DNA of 64,000 nucleotides from Acanthochlamys bracteata (taxonomy: Eukaryota > Streptophyta > Magnoliopsida > Pandanales > Velloziaceae): contig CM034140.1 in the NCBI GenBank assembly GCA_019914995.1, positions 7,052,026-7,116,025 on the forward strand, given 5' to 3'. Positions 1 through 11,826 of this stretch are shown here, piece after piece. The notes beneath the pieces were generated by a model. That model was not told where the DNA came from. It searched no databases and worked only from the letters and a program-made list of their open reading frames with translations. Positions within the stretch are counted from its first letter, which is position 1. Each line of letters starts with the position of its first letter. Position numbers and translations under genes: made by a program.

Positions 1-1015
1 AATAATTATTTTAGAAAGCTCTTAGAGAACGTTTAGAGAACTTTTCGCTAAACTTTTAAAGTATTTATTATTTAAATAAATACTTCATATTTTTAAATAT
101 ATTTTAAAATTTTTAAAAATTTAAAAAAATTATATGTTAAATTTTTATATGTATTTTATTTTATTTAGTCAAAAAATTAAACTTAATTTGAAATTTCTAA
201 AATAGTTTTATTTCAAAAAAATTTTATTCCATAAACACTCTTTAAATGTCTCCTACGCGAAATACTTTTTAAACTTTTTAAAATGAGCTTAATTTTATAA
301 ACTACATAATTTATTCCCATAAATTGGAGGAAAGATTAATGGACATACATAACATTCATGCTTCAAACAAAAACCAAAAGAAAGTAAGAGAGAATTAAGT
401 ATTATTGACTTTAATTGATGAACTTTTATCTTCATAAGTAATGAATTCAGGAAAATTAATAATATATTCAAGAATTACTATTTGTTTTTGGGAATATGAA
501 TGCTACCAATAAAACAAATTAATTAACTTCCAAAACCCTTGACACCTGAACCTTCATGCATTACATTAATTGGAAACCTTCTAAACAAATAAAAAAGAAA
601 TCATACAATCAACCAAAAATTTTCAAAGGAAAATTGCATTAAGTAACTTTAATTTGCTTCAAGAACCATATCATCATGATCCAACCACAAGCTTGAGTAC
701 CAGATCCAAGAAAAATAGCCCAAAAAAAAAAAAACAACAACAATAACAACAGCAAGCAACTAGTTAATGAACAAGTAAAGAAACTAAAAAATCACTTAAT
801 TCCATAAAAAAAACCAAAAAGTTATTTTCAACTATTAAAAAAATAAATTTTAACTCAATTCTAACGATACCATTCCTAATAAACAACATCAAGCAATTAG
901 TTAATAAACAAGTAAATAAATTAAAAAGTCAATTTCTTTTACTAAAAGAAACTAAAAAAATTATTTCAAGCTCATTTTTTTACTGAAAATATCAGAGCGA
1001 GAAGAGAAAACAAAC
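1..1015. other. AT-rich intergenic DNA downstream of the AHL gene
   Basis: No open frame of interest. The first 300 bases are extremely AT-rich and resemble the body of the family A inverted-repeat elements described below (they end near 228-246 with an ATAAACACTC-like motif). The part from about 560 to 1015 is A-rich on the plus strand and probably includes the 3' untranslated region of the minus-strand AHL gene. Confidence 0.5.
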
Positions 1016-1894
1016 TTATAATCCCTGCTGCATCGTCGCCGGTGGTCGGTTGCCCGCTGCAGCCCACGTTCCAAACGACTCCTGCTGCTGCCGCCCATTG
1101 TTGGTCGTTGTTTGCATCACATTCTGCGCCGGCGGCAGCAATTCATACACCGCCGATTGCTGCTGCTGTTGCGTTTCATGAGTCGCGTTATCATCTTCTT
1201 CCGACGGCAATCTTTCATAAGTAGCGTTAGCGAACGTTGCGGCGATTATCATTACAGGTCCAGAAGCAGTAAGTTCACCAACCACACTACCGCCGACAAC
1301 CTGCCCTTGTCCTCCGGCAAGGTAAACCGTCAAGTCTGTCGCTTGTACCGGTGACGGAGGCGGAAGAAACGCGCCAGACATCGATAGAATCTCAAACCTT
1401 CCATAAAGAGTAATCACAGTTCCTGGAGGTGAACCTGGTTGTCTTAGAGTAACATCAGTAACAGCTCCTGAACCACTAAGTATACAAACCCCGCGTTGTC
1501 TCCGACGAGCAAAGGTAGCTACGGAGTTCATTATGTAGTTGCCACCGGAGATCTCGATGACGTGCGACTCTAAAGTGTTCTGGGCGTCCCTAATGATGAT
1601 AACGGGAGGTTTTGGTTTGTTCTTGGAACCCGGTGGTCGACCACGGGAACGACGTCGATGATGGTTATTAGTAGTGACCAGCGCAGCTGTTTGACGGCTG
1701 TCAGCGTTGTCGTCGGTAGTCATGTTGTTGCTGTTGCTGCTGTTGGTAGTTGATTGGTTTGGATTCTGTTCGAATTTGAGAGGGTTTGTTGTGATGAGAT
1801 TGAAATGGTTGTGGAGGTGAAGAGAAGGAAGGGGAGGAGAAGAAGGGTCTAACCCTCCCGTGGTAACACTTCCTGCCCACCACCTGTTCGCCAG
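1016..1894 (-). CDS. AT-hook motif nuclear-localized protein (AHL, clade A), apparent CTG start
   Basis: Nuclear chromatin-associated regulator that binds AT-rich DNA. Read from 1894 leftwards it is a single-exon frame of 292 residues, as expected for intronless clade A AHLs. It opens with (L)ANRWWAG, the N-terminus typical of the AHL15/19/20 group, where family members have MANxWW. The AT-hook [10 protein letters not shown] lies at about residues 84-93, and the PPC (DUF296) domain follows at about 98-227 with the hallmark GRFEIL at 165-170. After YERLP comes a Gln-rich tail. The first ATG in frame is at 1723; starting there gives 235 residues with AT-hook and PPC intact but without the conserved N-terminal block. 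At the family start position the codon is CTG (1894-1892) in context AAACTGGC, which is the plant consensus apart from the first base. No ATG occurs on the minus strand between about 2040 and 1723. I chose 1894 from N-terminal conservation; the safe minimum is 1016-1723. Confidence 0.9.
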   Translation of the reverse strand: MANRWWAGSVTTGGLDPSSPPLPSLHLHNHFNLITTNPLKFEQNPNQSTTNSSNSNNMTTDDNADSRQTAALVTTNNHHRRRSRGRPPGSKNKPKPPVIIIRDAQNTLESHVIEISGGNYIMNSVATFARRRQRGVCILSGSGAVTDVTLRQPGSPPGTVITLYGRFEILSMSGAFLPPPSPVQATDLTVYLAGGQGQVVGGSVVGELTASGPVMIIAATFANATYERLPSEEDDNATHETQQQQQSAVYELLPPAQNVMQTTTNNGRQQQESFGTWAAAGNRPPATMQQGL

Positions 1895-2394
1895 TTTTGC
1901 ACTTCTTATTCTTCACTATATGTTTTTTTTTTTTTGGTTGGTTTTTCTGAAGAAGAAGGGTTAATGACCGAAGTACAGCAGTCCTCAAGAAGGGCAGAAG
2001 AAGAACAAGCTAGAGATGAAAGATAGATGTCCCTTGTGATTCATGCATGCTTTTAATTTTACTGCAGGCTTCTGAAACTTGTAATAACTGCTGCTACTCT
2101 GTCGTGATGATCAAGATTTTTCAAGATCTGAACAAATTAAAAAAATATATAACCCAAAAACCTTGAAACAATTCTTCTTCTTGGTATTGGAAACCTTGAA
2201 TGAATCTAGCAGTGAAAATGCAGAAAAAAAATTTGAACTTCTGTTGCTGCTATTCTGAAATTTTAACTATGTAATTGTTAGTAATGTAATGGTGTTGATT
2301 GTTTTTTCTTGATCAACTTTGTTTTGCAGTACTGCTGATGATGATCATGGAAGAAGCTCAGAGGTGTGCAGAATAAAAGTAAGAGAGCAGTACA

Positions 2395-2863
2395 AACAAG
2401 CAAACAAACTTCTCCAGTGTCCAGGCTGTTGCTGTTACTGCTGCTGCCTGCTGCTCTATTTGAAATCTGTTAAAACATTTAATTTATACTAATAAATAAT
2501 GTTATTTAAGATTTAGACTCATTTTTTATTAACAATTAGTTTTGATTCATTATGTAGTATTAAATCTGCTTAAAATCTGAGCTAAATTAAATTTTATTAT
2601 CTACTTTATTTAAAAAAAATTATTGCTCATTTTATTTAGGATAAGTCATTTAGTTTAGAATTTTTACAGTTTATTTAATTCATGGTAGTCTATTTTACTT
2701 TAGAACCTTCAAAATAAATAACTTATTTTATTTCAAAGAAGATAGTCTGCTTTATTTGAAAGAAAATCCTTTCTGTTGAGGGTAATAAAAAACAAGCAAA
2801 CAAGTTTCTCCAGGTCCAGGCTGTTGCTGCTTGCTGCCTGCTGCTGTACTTGGAATCTATTAA
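2395..2863. repeat. Separated direct repeat, CTG-rich, upstream of AHL
   Basis: Two imperfect copies of a 73-79 bp unit lie at 2395-2473 and 2791-2863, about 320 bp apart. Both begin AACAAGCAAACAA, continue through CTCCAG and CCAGGCTGTTGCTG, and end in a tract of CTG/CTGCC triplets followed by GGAATCTATTAA or GAAATCTGTTAA. They lie 500-970 bp upstream of the AHL coding region. Confidence 0.75.
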
Positions 2864-3057
2864 TCTAAATTCTATTCTCTGAACATTTTGAAAGTTATGT
2901 AAATTTGTTTTTGTGATTGTTTGAGGGTTGCAGTTGGACAGAAGTGGGGAGAGGTGCAAGGAGAAAAAGTTGTTTAATTGGGCTTTAGATGTGTACCCAG
3001 TTAGACCAATCTAGATATTTTATGGGCCACTAACTCCATTGGGCTACGACCAGTATT

Positions 3058-3262
3058 CGTTTTAGAAAGCATTTCGAAGTATTTTTAAAATAAATTTTTA
3101 TTATTTTTTTAAAAAATAAATTGTATTTTTTATTTTTAAAAAATAATAATAATATGTAAAAAAAAATTTATTATATAGAATTTTTATATATTTTTAAATT
3201 TTTAAATACATTTATAAAATAAATAATAAATATATAAAATTAAAAATTAAAAAACTATTTTT
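3058..3262 (+). repeat. Family A AT-rich MITE-like element
   Basis: Begins CGTTTTAGAAAGCATTTCGA with GTATTTTTAAAATAAA following, and runs through the shared AT-rich body to AAAAATTAAAAAACTATTTTT. This matches the left end and interior of the better preserved copies at 4353-4583 and 20936-21170; the right terminal motif is lost. Confidence 0.5.
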
Positions 3263-4059
3263 ATTGTTCTTCTTGTTCTCTGTTTATGCCTTGCTATTTC
3301 GTTTGGAGTGTGCTTTTTTCAGAAAAAGGTAACTTATTTATAAGGAGATTTTATAAAAAAAAAATTATACAAAATTATTAAAAAAATTGTTTTAAAGAAA
3401 AATATTCTTCAGCCCGAGAAAAACATGCCTTTTCCTTCTTATGTGTTTCTTCACTTTAGCGAACCTTTGCGAAATTGAATGTGCCATAAATTAAATGTTT
3501 GGAGATAATTAACATAAAAATTGGATTGAAAATTGAAAGTGAATCCATAGCATAGACCTGAATTATCAGGCCTGACTTTAGCACTAGTGTCTTTCAGTTT
3601 TAAAATAAATTAAATTATATAGATGGATCACTTAGAAAACATTTCATAGAAGACAAGGAGTTTTATTATAGTTGACCGTTTAGATTTGATTGTAATATTA
3701 AACTGATACACGTTCATATGGAAAATCATCATCACAATCTTGAAGAAAATATTTTTCATGCGCAGTCAAGTCTCTGAATATAAATAGTCTTCATTAATAT
3801 AATAAATTAATTATAAAAATAGGCATGACCATAAATTAAAATATTTATTTATTTGACTAAAAGTGAGTTTTTAAAGTTCAAATTTATAAAAATAAATATT
3901 TAGAAAAAGAAAGTCATTTTCTAAATAACTTCCTCATAAGTAAACAAGCTCCACTAAAAATGTTAATGTGCTTCTTAATTTTTAAACTTTTATGTAAAAT
4001 GTATTCCATAATAATCATTATACAGTATCTATCTACTAGCCTTTGGCTATTATACGTAT

Positions 4060-4293
4060 AGCGTGTTTTAATTTTTTTTAAAGGTGATTTTATAAAAGTG
4101 ACTTTCGTAAAAATATAGAATGGTGAAAAGTAAAATTTAGTAAAAATAAAATTTAAAATGATAATAAAAAATATATATAGTATAGTTTAGATAAATTTTA
4201 ATAAAAAAAGAATTTTCTAATAATAGTAAAAGTAGAATTCAAAATAGAATTCAAAGTAGTATATATAAATTTCAAATAATAATTAAAATACGT
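4060..4293. repeat. Family B MITE-like element
   Basis: About 234 bp of AT-rich DNA bounded by AGCGTGTTTTAAT on the left (4060-4072) and ATTAAAATACG on the right (4282-4292), which is the inverted complement of CGTATTTTAAT. The same terminal motif bounds the element at 7892-8135. Confidence 0.5.
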
Positions 4294-4352
4294 AGACTAA
4301 TTTGAATTAGAATTTTGAAGTAATCGGTAATTGAAACGGAGATATATTGTGA

Positions 4353-4583
4353 GAGCGTTTGAAAGTATTTATAAAGTATAACTTTTTTTAAATAAAAAAT
4401 ATTTTTATTTAAAAAATAAGTTATATTTTTTTATTTTATAAAAAATAAAAAATATATAATAAAAATTTTATTATATAAAATTTTTTAATTTTTTAAATAA
4501 ATTTTACATATATATATAATATATTAAAAAATGTAAAATTAAAAATTAAAAAAACTATTTTTTTATAACGCAATGCCAAACGG
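4353..4583 (+). repeat. Family A MITE-like element, well preserved
   Basis: About 230 bp. The left end is GAGCGTTTGAAAGTATTTA; the right end is AACGCAATGCCAAACGGAG. Taken outside-in, the ends carry the inverted motif GCGTTTG/CAAACG. The interior is AT-rich with the order seen in all copies (AAAATAAAAAATATTTTTAT, then TTATTATATAAAATTTTTT, then AAAATTAAAAATTAAAAAA). It has no coding capacity. Confidence 0.7.
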
Positions 4584-5014
4584 AGAAGGATTGGAAAAGC
4601 TGAACTAAATTTCTGAAAACGAACAAACTATTTAAAGTTCAATGAAATCTCTAATGAAAGATTCTCTTGTATATAATAATAACATAGATTTGTTTTTATT
4701 CTTATGTTTTCCACAAATTAAAATAACTTGATTAATCTTTACGTGGATTATAAAAATTAAGTTTTTCAAAGTCGTAATCGCGTTTTAGGTGAGCAATCAC
4801 GATCACAAATAATTATAATTTATATTCACGTGATAACAGAATTTATGTGAAGAATTTAAATAAAAATAGTATTAAAATATTATATATTCTTTTCTAAAAT
4901 AGATATTGACTTTGAAAATGTTAATGAGCTAGTAACTAGAAAGTAATTGACGTTGAAATATTTATAACGAAGTATATGTTTTTAGTCAAAAACACAAATT
5001 CATATTCTCCGGTT

Positions 5015-5598
5015 AGAAACTTTTTTAATAAAACTTTTAAATAGAAAATATTTTTAGAAATATTTAAAAATAAATTTTATTTGTTTTACTTCAAAATTTA
5101 AAATAATTTATAATATTATTTTTTTATTTTTTTAAAAATTTAAATAAATTTTATAAAACGCACTGCTAAACGAGCTCTTAATTAGGCCCTATTCGATATT
5201 GCTTATAGGCAATTTCCATCTTCTTTTTTATTTTTAATTTTTAAAAAGCTTTTTATAGTGCTTTAGAAATTTTTTTAAAAATTATGATGAATTATACGTC
5301 ATAACATTATTATATTTTTTCAAGCTAAAAAAATCTAAAATTTTAAATATCAAAAGTTTTTACTTTAAGTAATTCCAAATGGCTTTTTAATCTTAATTTT
5401 TTAGAGCGTTTAAAAATATTTTTAAAATAATTTTTTTTAAAATAAAAAATATTTTATTTTTTAAAAAAATATTTTTATTTTTTTATCAATTAAATAGAAT
5501 AAGCAATAAAAGAAATTTTATTATATACAATTTCTAAATTTTAAAAAAATATGAATTAAAAAATTAAAAATTTTTTTAATTTAAATGGAATGAAATGC
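5015..5598. repeat. Two or more degenerate family A elements
   Basis: One shortened copy ends at about 5172 with AAAACGCACTGCTAAACGAG. A second runs from AGAGCGTTTAAAAATATTTT at 5403 to about 5598. The piece between (5180-5400) is similar AT-rich sequence in the opposite orientation, so this looks like a nested or adjacent cluster. Confidence 0.45.
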
Positions 5599-6076
5599 TC
5601 TCTTCATATAAACGGGACAAATTTATCAAAAAAATATAAGAAAAGATTCATTCAAGACAAGATTTTCAAATCCTTGGAAGATTTGGAGACTATGTATACT
5701 TGTTATATTTCAAAAGAAAATCCTAACTAACGTATCCTAATATTGTTCTATGCAATTTTTAAGCTTTGTTTTATCTTTAAGTAGTATTCTTTGTAATGAT
5801 TATTTATTTAAGATGCTGTTAACTACGCTCTAAAGTTTTATTTAAGAGTTGTATTCTGAGAAACGCAATCCTTTTCAACCTTAAAAATATTTTTTAAAAT
5901 TCTTTAATTTTTTTAGAATTTGAAAAATCGAACGAATGATATATTATAAATTATTATATATTTTTTTAAATTTAAAATATTTTTAATTAAAAAAACAAGT
6001 TTGTTATCTAAAATTTTCAAAAAAAAAAACATTTTTTAAAAAAATTTTATTTTATGAACACTTTAAATGAGCACTA

Positions 6077-6341
6077 AGCGCATACTTTAATTGCCACCGA
6101 TTTCTACTCATTTCTTCCAAATTTTGAGTTCAGTATTTCATCCGTATTTTAATTACAATTTTGAATTTCACTTCTACTTCTCTATTAAACTCAATTTTTA
6201 TCAAAATTTTATTTTAGACTCTATATCACATATTTCACTTATTATTACGAATTTTATCTCTACTGAACTCTATTTTTTACCGAACACTATCTTATAAAAT
6301 TCGCTTACATAAAATTCACTTTATGTATTTGAAACATGCCT
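6077..6341. repeat. Diverged family B-like element
   Basis: Starts near AGCGCATACTTTAAT (6077-6091) and ends near ATGTATTTGAAACATGCCT (about 6323-6341), a decayed version of the family B termini. The interior shares the phrase CAAATTTTGAGTTCA with the AT-rich block near 50010. A 68-codon frame across it is chance read-through. Confidence 0.35.
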
Positions 6342-7012
6342 GAAATTTAACTAGGATGGGAGAACATTTTACAAGACATATTTAATTAAACATCATGATT
6401 TCAAGTTTTGTGATTATATGTAGGATATGATAAAAAGTTTACATGGAAACTATTAACTTACATATGTACATTTGACAAAGGCAGCACAATGCCAAAAAGA
6501 ATAATATTTCATGTAACAGAGAATGCATGCATGACCAGGTGAAGGTGCACCAACAACAACAACAAATTAAATCTTATGCCACTTGATTAGAGTCCGCTAT
6601 ATAAATTTATTATTATCATTTCATTCGATTATAAATTAGATCTAATAAAATCTAATTTTTCTAAAATTTTCGCCACAATTTGAAGTCAAATTAATTTCGG
6701 TCTATCTTTTCTTCTTCTGTTAAAATTGTACCAAAAATGAAAAAAAAAATATTCACATAGAATCTACAAAATTTTTCATTCATTTTTATTTCATGCACTC
6801 AAAACAAAGACAACTATGTTTTTTGTCATTGAGCATTTAGAATCATGCAACAGTTATTATCATATAATTTTTGTGGGATCACACACAAACACAGTTGTGA
6901 TTCCTTTCATAAAACACAAACATTCTGCTGACACAAAATTATATTTTTTTAATCTTTTCTTTTTTCATTAAATATAAAACAATATGTACAAATAATTATT
7001 AATTAATTATAA

Positions 7013-7240
7013 GGACTTTTAGAATTACTTATGAAATAGAATTTTTATAAAATAAAAAAGATTTTTATTTTTTAAAAATGAACTTTATTTTTTTATTTTC
7101 AAAAAAATAATAAAAATATATAATAAAAAATTTTATTATGTAGAATTTTTTACATTTTCTAAATTTTTATAAAAATTATATATTAAAAATTATAAAATTA
7201 AAAATTAAAAAATATATTAAAAACGCTCAACCAAACGCTT
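7013..7240 (+). repeat. Family A MITE-like element
   Basis: The left end is GACTTTTAGAATTACTTATG and the right end is AACGCTCAACCAAACGCTT, with the shared AT-rich body between. The left terminus nearly matches that of the copy at 20936-21170 (GTTTAGAATTACTTATAAA). Confidence 0.65.
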
Positions 7241-7891
7241 CCCGGTGTATGTTTGAAAACAAGAAAAAAATGTCACTTCTCTTCTCTGCTGCTTTGATTA
7301 ATTTTGTGAGTATTATTAAAAAATGTCACTTTCTTTGAGCTAGCCCCCCACCTAATGTTTTGTGTTTGATTCTCTTTCAAATCAACTATCTAATTGTAGT
7401 GCCAAATCAATCAATGTCCACTTTCATAATTTAAGCTTGAACATAAGATCAGAGATTTTAGAAATGCGTCAAGTGTAATGTCTTCTTAGAAAATTTTCAC
7501 ATTTTTTTATCTCATTAAAAAATATTCCTATTTTAGTATATGTTGATTCTAGGTTTTTTAAAAGAAAATTCATATATAGTAATCTCTTGAATATATAAAG
7601 AATTATTTTATTTAATTTGCAAATCTTTTGAATTTTTTGTATTATATGGATTACAATTAACTAGGTTGTCATGATCACATAAAGAGAGTGTTAGCAGTGG
7701 AATAAATCCATAACATAAGACGGTGTATTTGCAGTGAGAAGGCATCAATTTGGTTAATAATATTGAAATATTTGATTCTTTCTTTCATGTTATAGTTTCT
7801 CTAATACTTCCAATTCCTGTAATTAATATTTAATTATTTGTCTATTATCATGAGTTTTAGGTATAGTACAAAATTTTAGTCTCGCATTAAA

Positions 7892-8135
7892 AGCGTATTT
7901 TAATCACATAATAATAAGCTTAACCGAAATAAGTTTTGTAGAAATAAAATACAATAAAAAATAGGAATCAAAATAATAATTAAAATATATAAAATAAATT
8001 TTAGAAAAGAATATTTAAAAGAATAGAGTTCACCATAAAAATAAAAATGAATTTTCAGTGGTAAGTGAAATAACGAAATGTCTAATTTAACATTTGAACG
8101 AAGCAAGTGAAGTTACATAGTAATTAAAATATGCT
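7892..8135. repeat. Family B MITE-like element
   Basis: 244 bp bounded by AGCGTATTTTAAT (7892-7904) and ATTAAAATATGCT (8123-8135), a 13-bp terminal inverted repeat with one mismatch. The AT-rich interior has no coding content; the 68-codon frame on the minus strand is chance. Confidence 0.6.
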
Positions 8136-9521
8136 CTTAAATACAAGTGAAATAATTGCATATGAGAAAGAAATTTTCAGGATAATTTTTTGTATTTATT
8201 TTTATAACTCATTTTTGAAAAACTTAATTTCGGATCACTTTTTGGACGAATAAAAAAACCTATGCGTCTTTCACTTAAAATGCAAGTATTTAATTTTAAA
8301 GCACTCTAAAAATGAATGATAGGGTTTATTGTAGTTTTTAAAAGAATATAATTTCTGCTTTAATGGAAAATAAATCAATGCATGAGAGTGACTAATGGTT
8401 CCACAACAAAACCTTAAAAAAAAAAGAAACTAACAAAAACCCATCGATCAATGGCGACATCAGTAACGAAAAAGAAAGATACAGATATGAAAACTTCGAT
8501 TGAGATATCATTTCACTTCACACTTAATTTTTCTTAATTCTTAATTATTAATTAGCTATTTTCCGAACAATAGGTATAGTTTATTTGCATGTACTTATAA
8601 AATAATTTTATCTGATTTTAAAAAACCGATTTTAATTTTCTAATTTAAAAATAAAAATAATAATAATATAAGTTTACATATAAAAATTTTTAAACTTTCA
8701 ATAATATTTTATATCTGAATATGTCGACACGCATCACCGTCTTTCTCTTTCGTTGTAATAAATACATCTATAAAATAATCGAATTTAGGGCACAGAAATA
8801 CACCAAGTCTTGCCCAGAGTCTAAACCTAGTGATGATATTCATTGAAGCCTAAAAACAGCTGCCAGAATATGGAATTTTTTAATATAAAAACTATTTTAA
8901 AATTTTTAAATATATATTTAATAATTTGGTCTTAAAAATAATAAAAATTATGTTATAAAAATTATAATAACAAAATGTATTCTTAAGAATAAATTTAATA
9001 AAGCTGCATATATACACACCCCACTAGATGAAGAGGTATACATCCATATTTGGAGTGCTTATCACTCTTATAAAAAAAAAAAAATTTAATTCTAAAATAA
9101 TTATACATAATTTTTTAGAATGTTTTTTTTTAATTTGAAAAATATGGATGAATTATATGTTAAAAATAATTATATGTACAATTTTTAATTTTTCAAATAT
9201 TCATAAAATAAATATCTAAAAATTTATTTTTGTAAATTTTTTTTTTTCATATCACTTCCGAAAGCAATAAGCAGCTAGCTAGCTTCACTATTTTTTCTAC
9301 GGGTGACTTTTAAAAAGCAGTTACCAAATTAGACAAAAATAATAAAATTCCTTTTCATAGGTAGCAAGAGGCTTCCAAAGGGAGGAAAATCGCATAACAT
9401 ACATATAACACAAACCACTTTTTAGTTATAGATCATTTATCAAACTAATTAGTAAAATTTCTTCTCTCGGATTAATTCTTTAGTGCCATCTTCGTCTTCC
9501 ATCTAAGAGATTAACACAGAG

Positions 9522-9587
9522 ATGCTTCCGATCATCTCCATCTCCATTAACAACTCTTCTTCTTGTTCTTCTCCGATTCTTTCATAA
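9522..9587 (+). promoter_or_regulatory. Upstream ORF (21 codons) in the zinc-finger gene leader
   Basis: An ATG at 9522 opens a 21-residue Ser-rich frame ending in TAA at 9585-9587, 42 bases before the main ATG at 9630. Whether it is in the transcript depends on the start site, which I cannot place. Confidence 0.5.
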
Positions 9588-9629
9588 TCTTAAAGTTGTA
9601 GCAAATAGTTTATCAGTTGTAATAGTGCA

Positions 9630-10568
9630 ATGGAGCAACAACAGCAATCAAGGTACTGGAACACCCACTATCTATGGACGAGAAGAAAATTCGATCCGTC
9701 GTTCGAGTCATGGGAAGAAAGAGCCTTCGCAGAAGATCAATCGGCCGGCGGCTTAGGTGGGTGTGTTTGGCCTCCGAGATCTTATTCCTGCAGCTTCTGT
9801 AGAAGAGAGTTCCGTTCAGCTCAAGCTCTCGGTGGACACATGAACGTTCACCGGAGAGATCGTGCAATACTCAAGCAATCTCCGGGACCCCTCCATACCG
9901 CCGGTACCGGTGGTCTTGATTCTAGTAGCGTTTTCTATGGCCCAAACCCTAACCCTAGTACTAATCCTGACATGATCATTGCTAGCAGTAGTACTACCGC
10001 CACAATCGCAGCTACTTCACTGCCAATAGCAGTACCTCCTCCTCCTAGTAACAAGATCTCTTCATCTTCTTCCTCCTCTCATAATCTTGGAGTATTCGAT
10101 AAACCAAACGTTGTTTATCGCAGTAATCCTTCTCAAATCTTGATGAAGAATTTCATAGCTGCAGGCACCAGGCAAGTGGTGATTAGCAGTAGCGGTAGTA
10201 GTGGTGTCGAGTTGAAGCTTGGGAGAGACCGAAGTTATAACTACAATTATAATTGGAGGAAAGATGAAATGGTTATGTGTAATAAGAGACAAAGAGATGA
10301 TGATGATGATGATGAGAGTAGTACTACTGAAAATTATCAAGATTTCGAAGCTAATCCGGTACTTAGCAAGAAAGAAAGGATCACTGATTCAGTGATCCCT
10401 TTGTTCATGAGAAAAGAACTTGTTGTTCCTTCTCACATTGATCAAGAAATTAGCAAGAACAGTAATTGTTCTGCTGCTGCTGCTACTGCTGCTGTTGTTG
10501 TTGAAGAATTGGATCTTGAACTTCGACTTGGAGAACGGCCACCCAAGGTGATGAAGAAGATTATGTGA
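9630..10568 (+). CDS. SUPERMAN-like single C2H2 zinc-finger repressor
   Basis: Nuclear transcription repressor of the plant EPF/SUPERMAN class, 312 residues, single exon. One C2H2 finger lies at about residues 52-74 with Cys54, Cys57, His70 and His74 and the plant signature QALGGH at 65-70, followed by the basic MNVHRRDRA helix that contacts DNA. Before it, [11 protein letters not shown] and [10 protein letters not shown] match the ZFP10/RABBIT EARS side of the family better than SUPERMAN itself. The C-terminus carries an EAR repression motif, LDLELRLG at 294-301, expected to recruit TOPLESS-type corepressors. Between are Ser-rich, Asp-run (six Asp) and Ala-rich low-complexity tracts, so the length exceeds that of SUPERMAN (about 204). 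The ATG at 9630 gives [10 protein letters not shown], as in ZFP10-type proteins. A short uORF precedes it. Which orthologue it is needs a tree; no symbol assigned. Confidence 0.95.
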   Translation: MEQQQQSRYWNTHYLWTRRKFDPSFESWEERAFAEDQSAGGLGGCVWPPRSYSCSFCRREFRSAQALGGHMNVHRRDRAILKQSPGPLHTAGTGGLDSSSVFYGPNPNPSTNPDMIIASSSTTATIAATSLPIAVPPPPSNKISSSSSSSHNLGVFDKPNVVYRSNPSQILMKNFIAAGTRQVVISSSGSSGVELKLGRDRSYNYNYNWRKDEMVMCNKRQRDDDDDDESSTTENYQDFEANPVLSKKERITDSVIPLFMRKELVVPSHIDQEISKNSNCSAAAATAAVVVEELDLELRLGERPPKVMKKIM

Positions 10569-11529
10569 GTTGATTTAATTAATTTCCCCTTTCAGATTAA
10601 AATAAGGGTTTCTCTCTAGCTTGCATACCTTCTTTCTTTGTTTTTCAATTCGGATTTCTCCAAATAAACATAGAACAATGATCTGCTTGTTATATATACG
10701 AATATTGCTTAATTATATTGTCAAAGTTTTTTTTTCTAATTTCTCTTTTATTTCAAAAGTGTAATGATATTACAATATTGAAGTGATATATAGTGGAAAT
10801 TAATATAAACATGAATCAAACTTCATAGTATTTTTCAAGAATCTAAATGACTTCTGCAAGATTTTTGTTCTTTTTTTGTTTTGTGTGCTTGAAAATTAAC
10901 AGAAGCAGTAGTAGATCTGTTTAATTTCTTACTAGAATTTTGAGGGCTCAACATATTTACTCCAATATTCTTTACATATGTTTGATTTCTAGTTGATCTC
11001 TTGAAGATTAATTTCATCCTTAAATAAACATGAGTGAGATTTTTGAAGATCTAAGCATAGCTATATATATGCATATGTCTATGTATAGATAACACTTGAG
11101 TTTTGCATAAGGTACTCAAACTTATATAAGAATCCTATCTAAAAATTTGCATAGAGAATATAATAGACCTTAATTAGTACTCTGATGTAGATCAACATTC
11201 ATGTTTCTTTGAATCAAATAAACATATTAAAATTAAAGTAAGAATTCTCAAATTGAAGTCTTGCAGAGAATAACATTAAGTAGATGAGGAATGTGCATGT
11301 AGTTACAATAAGAATTAATCTATATGTGAAATTAATGTGTATATATGTGTTTATGTTTTACAAAACGAATTAATTAGCTACTACTATTAGTGTGTGGTTC
11401 AGATAAGTGATTCGGAAATCAGTTTCTCAAAAGTGAGTTTTAAAATTAAATTTATAAATAAGCATATAAAGTCATCCAAAAAATGATTTTTTTAAAAAAT
11501 TACTTTCAAAGTCATTTAAGCCTCTAGTT

Positions 11530-11826
11530 CATGCAATGCATAACGTTTTGTAGAATTTTTACATAAATTTTATAAAATTTATTTAAAAAAATTATATCAT
11601 ATAATCTTATGATTACTTATTTATAATAACTTTTTATGTAGAAAGTAAAAATTTTTTTAAAAGATCTTCAAAATAGTTTTAATTTAATGTAGAAAAATTT
11701 TACGTAGTGAGATCTTTTTATTGCATAGTTTTATTACCTTTTTGAAGATAAAAAAATAAATTTCATTTTTAAAAAAAATATAAAAATATTCTCTATTATA
11801 TAAAAATTCTATTTCATAAACACTCA
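11530..11826 (-). repeat. Degenerate family A element, inverted
   Basis: AT-rich block ending CTATTTCATAAACACTC (to 11826), the inverted complement of the family A left end (GAGTGTTTATAAAATA, as at 13262). The other end is decayed. Confidence 0.4.

Larger units (their letters stand above)
1895..9521. other. 7.6-kb divergent intergenic region full of AT-rich repeats
   Basis: Separates the AHL (minus) and zinc-finger (plus) genes, so it holds both promoters. From 1895 to about 3000 the DNA has normal complexity and contains the AHL leader or promoter plus a separated direct repeat (2395-2473 and 2791-2863). From about 3050 to 9250 it is dominated by AT-rich inverted-repeat elements (families A and B, listed separately). 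No protein-coding gene, tRNA or other structured RNA was recognised here. Confidence 0.6.

Noticed and set aside
1701..1988. 95-codon minus-strand frame with a Lys run and seven Gln, overlapping the AHL leader
   Set aside because: It has no ATG and overlaps the conserved AHL N-terminal frame in another phase; the Gln run is the AHL Asn/Ser triplet tract read out of frame.
9944..9958. Telomere-like AAACCCTAACCCTAG
   Set aside because: It is inside the zinc-finger coding sequence (Asn-Pro repeats) and only two units long, so not an interstitial telomere array.
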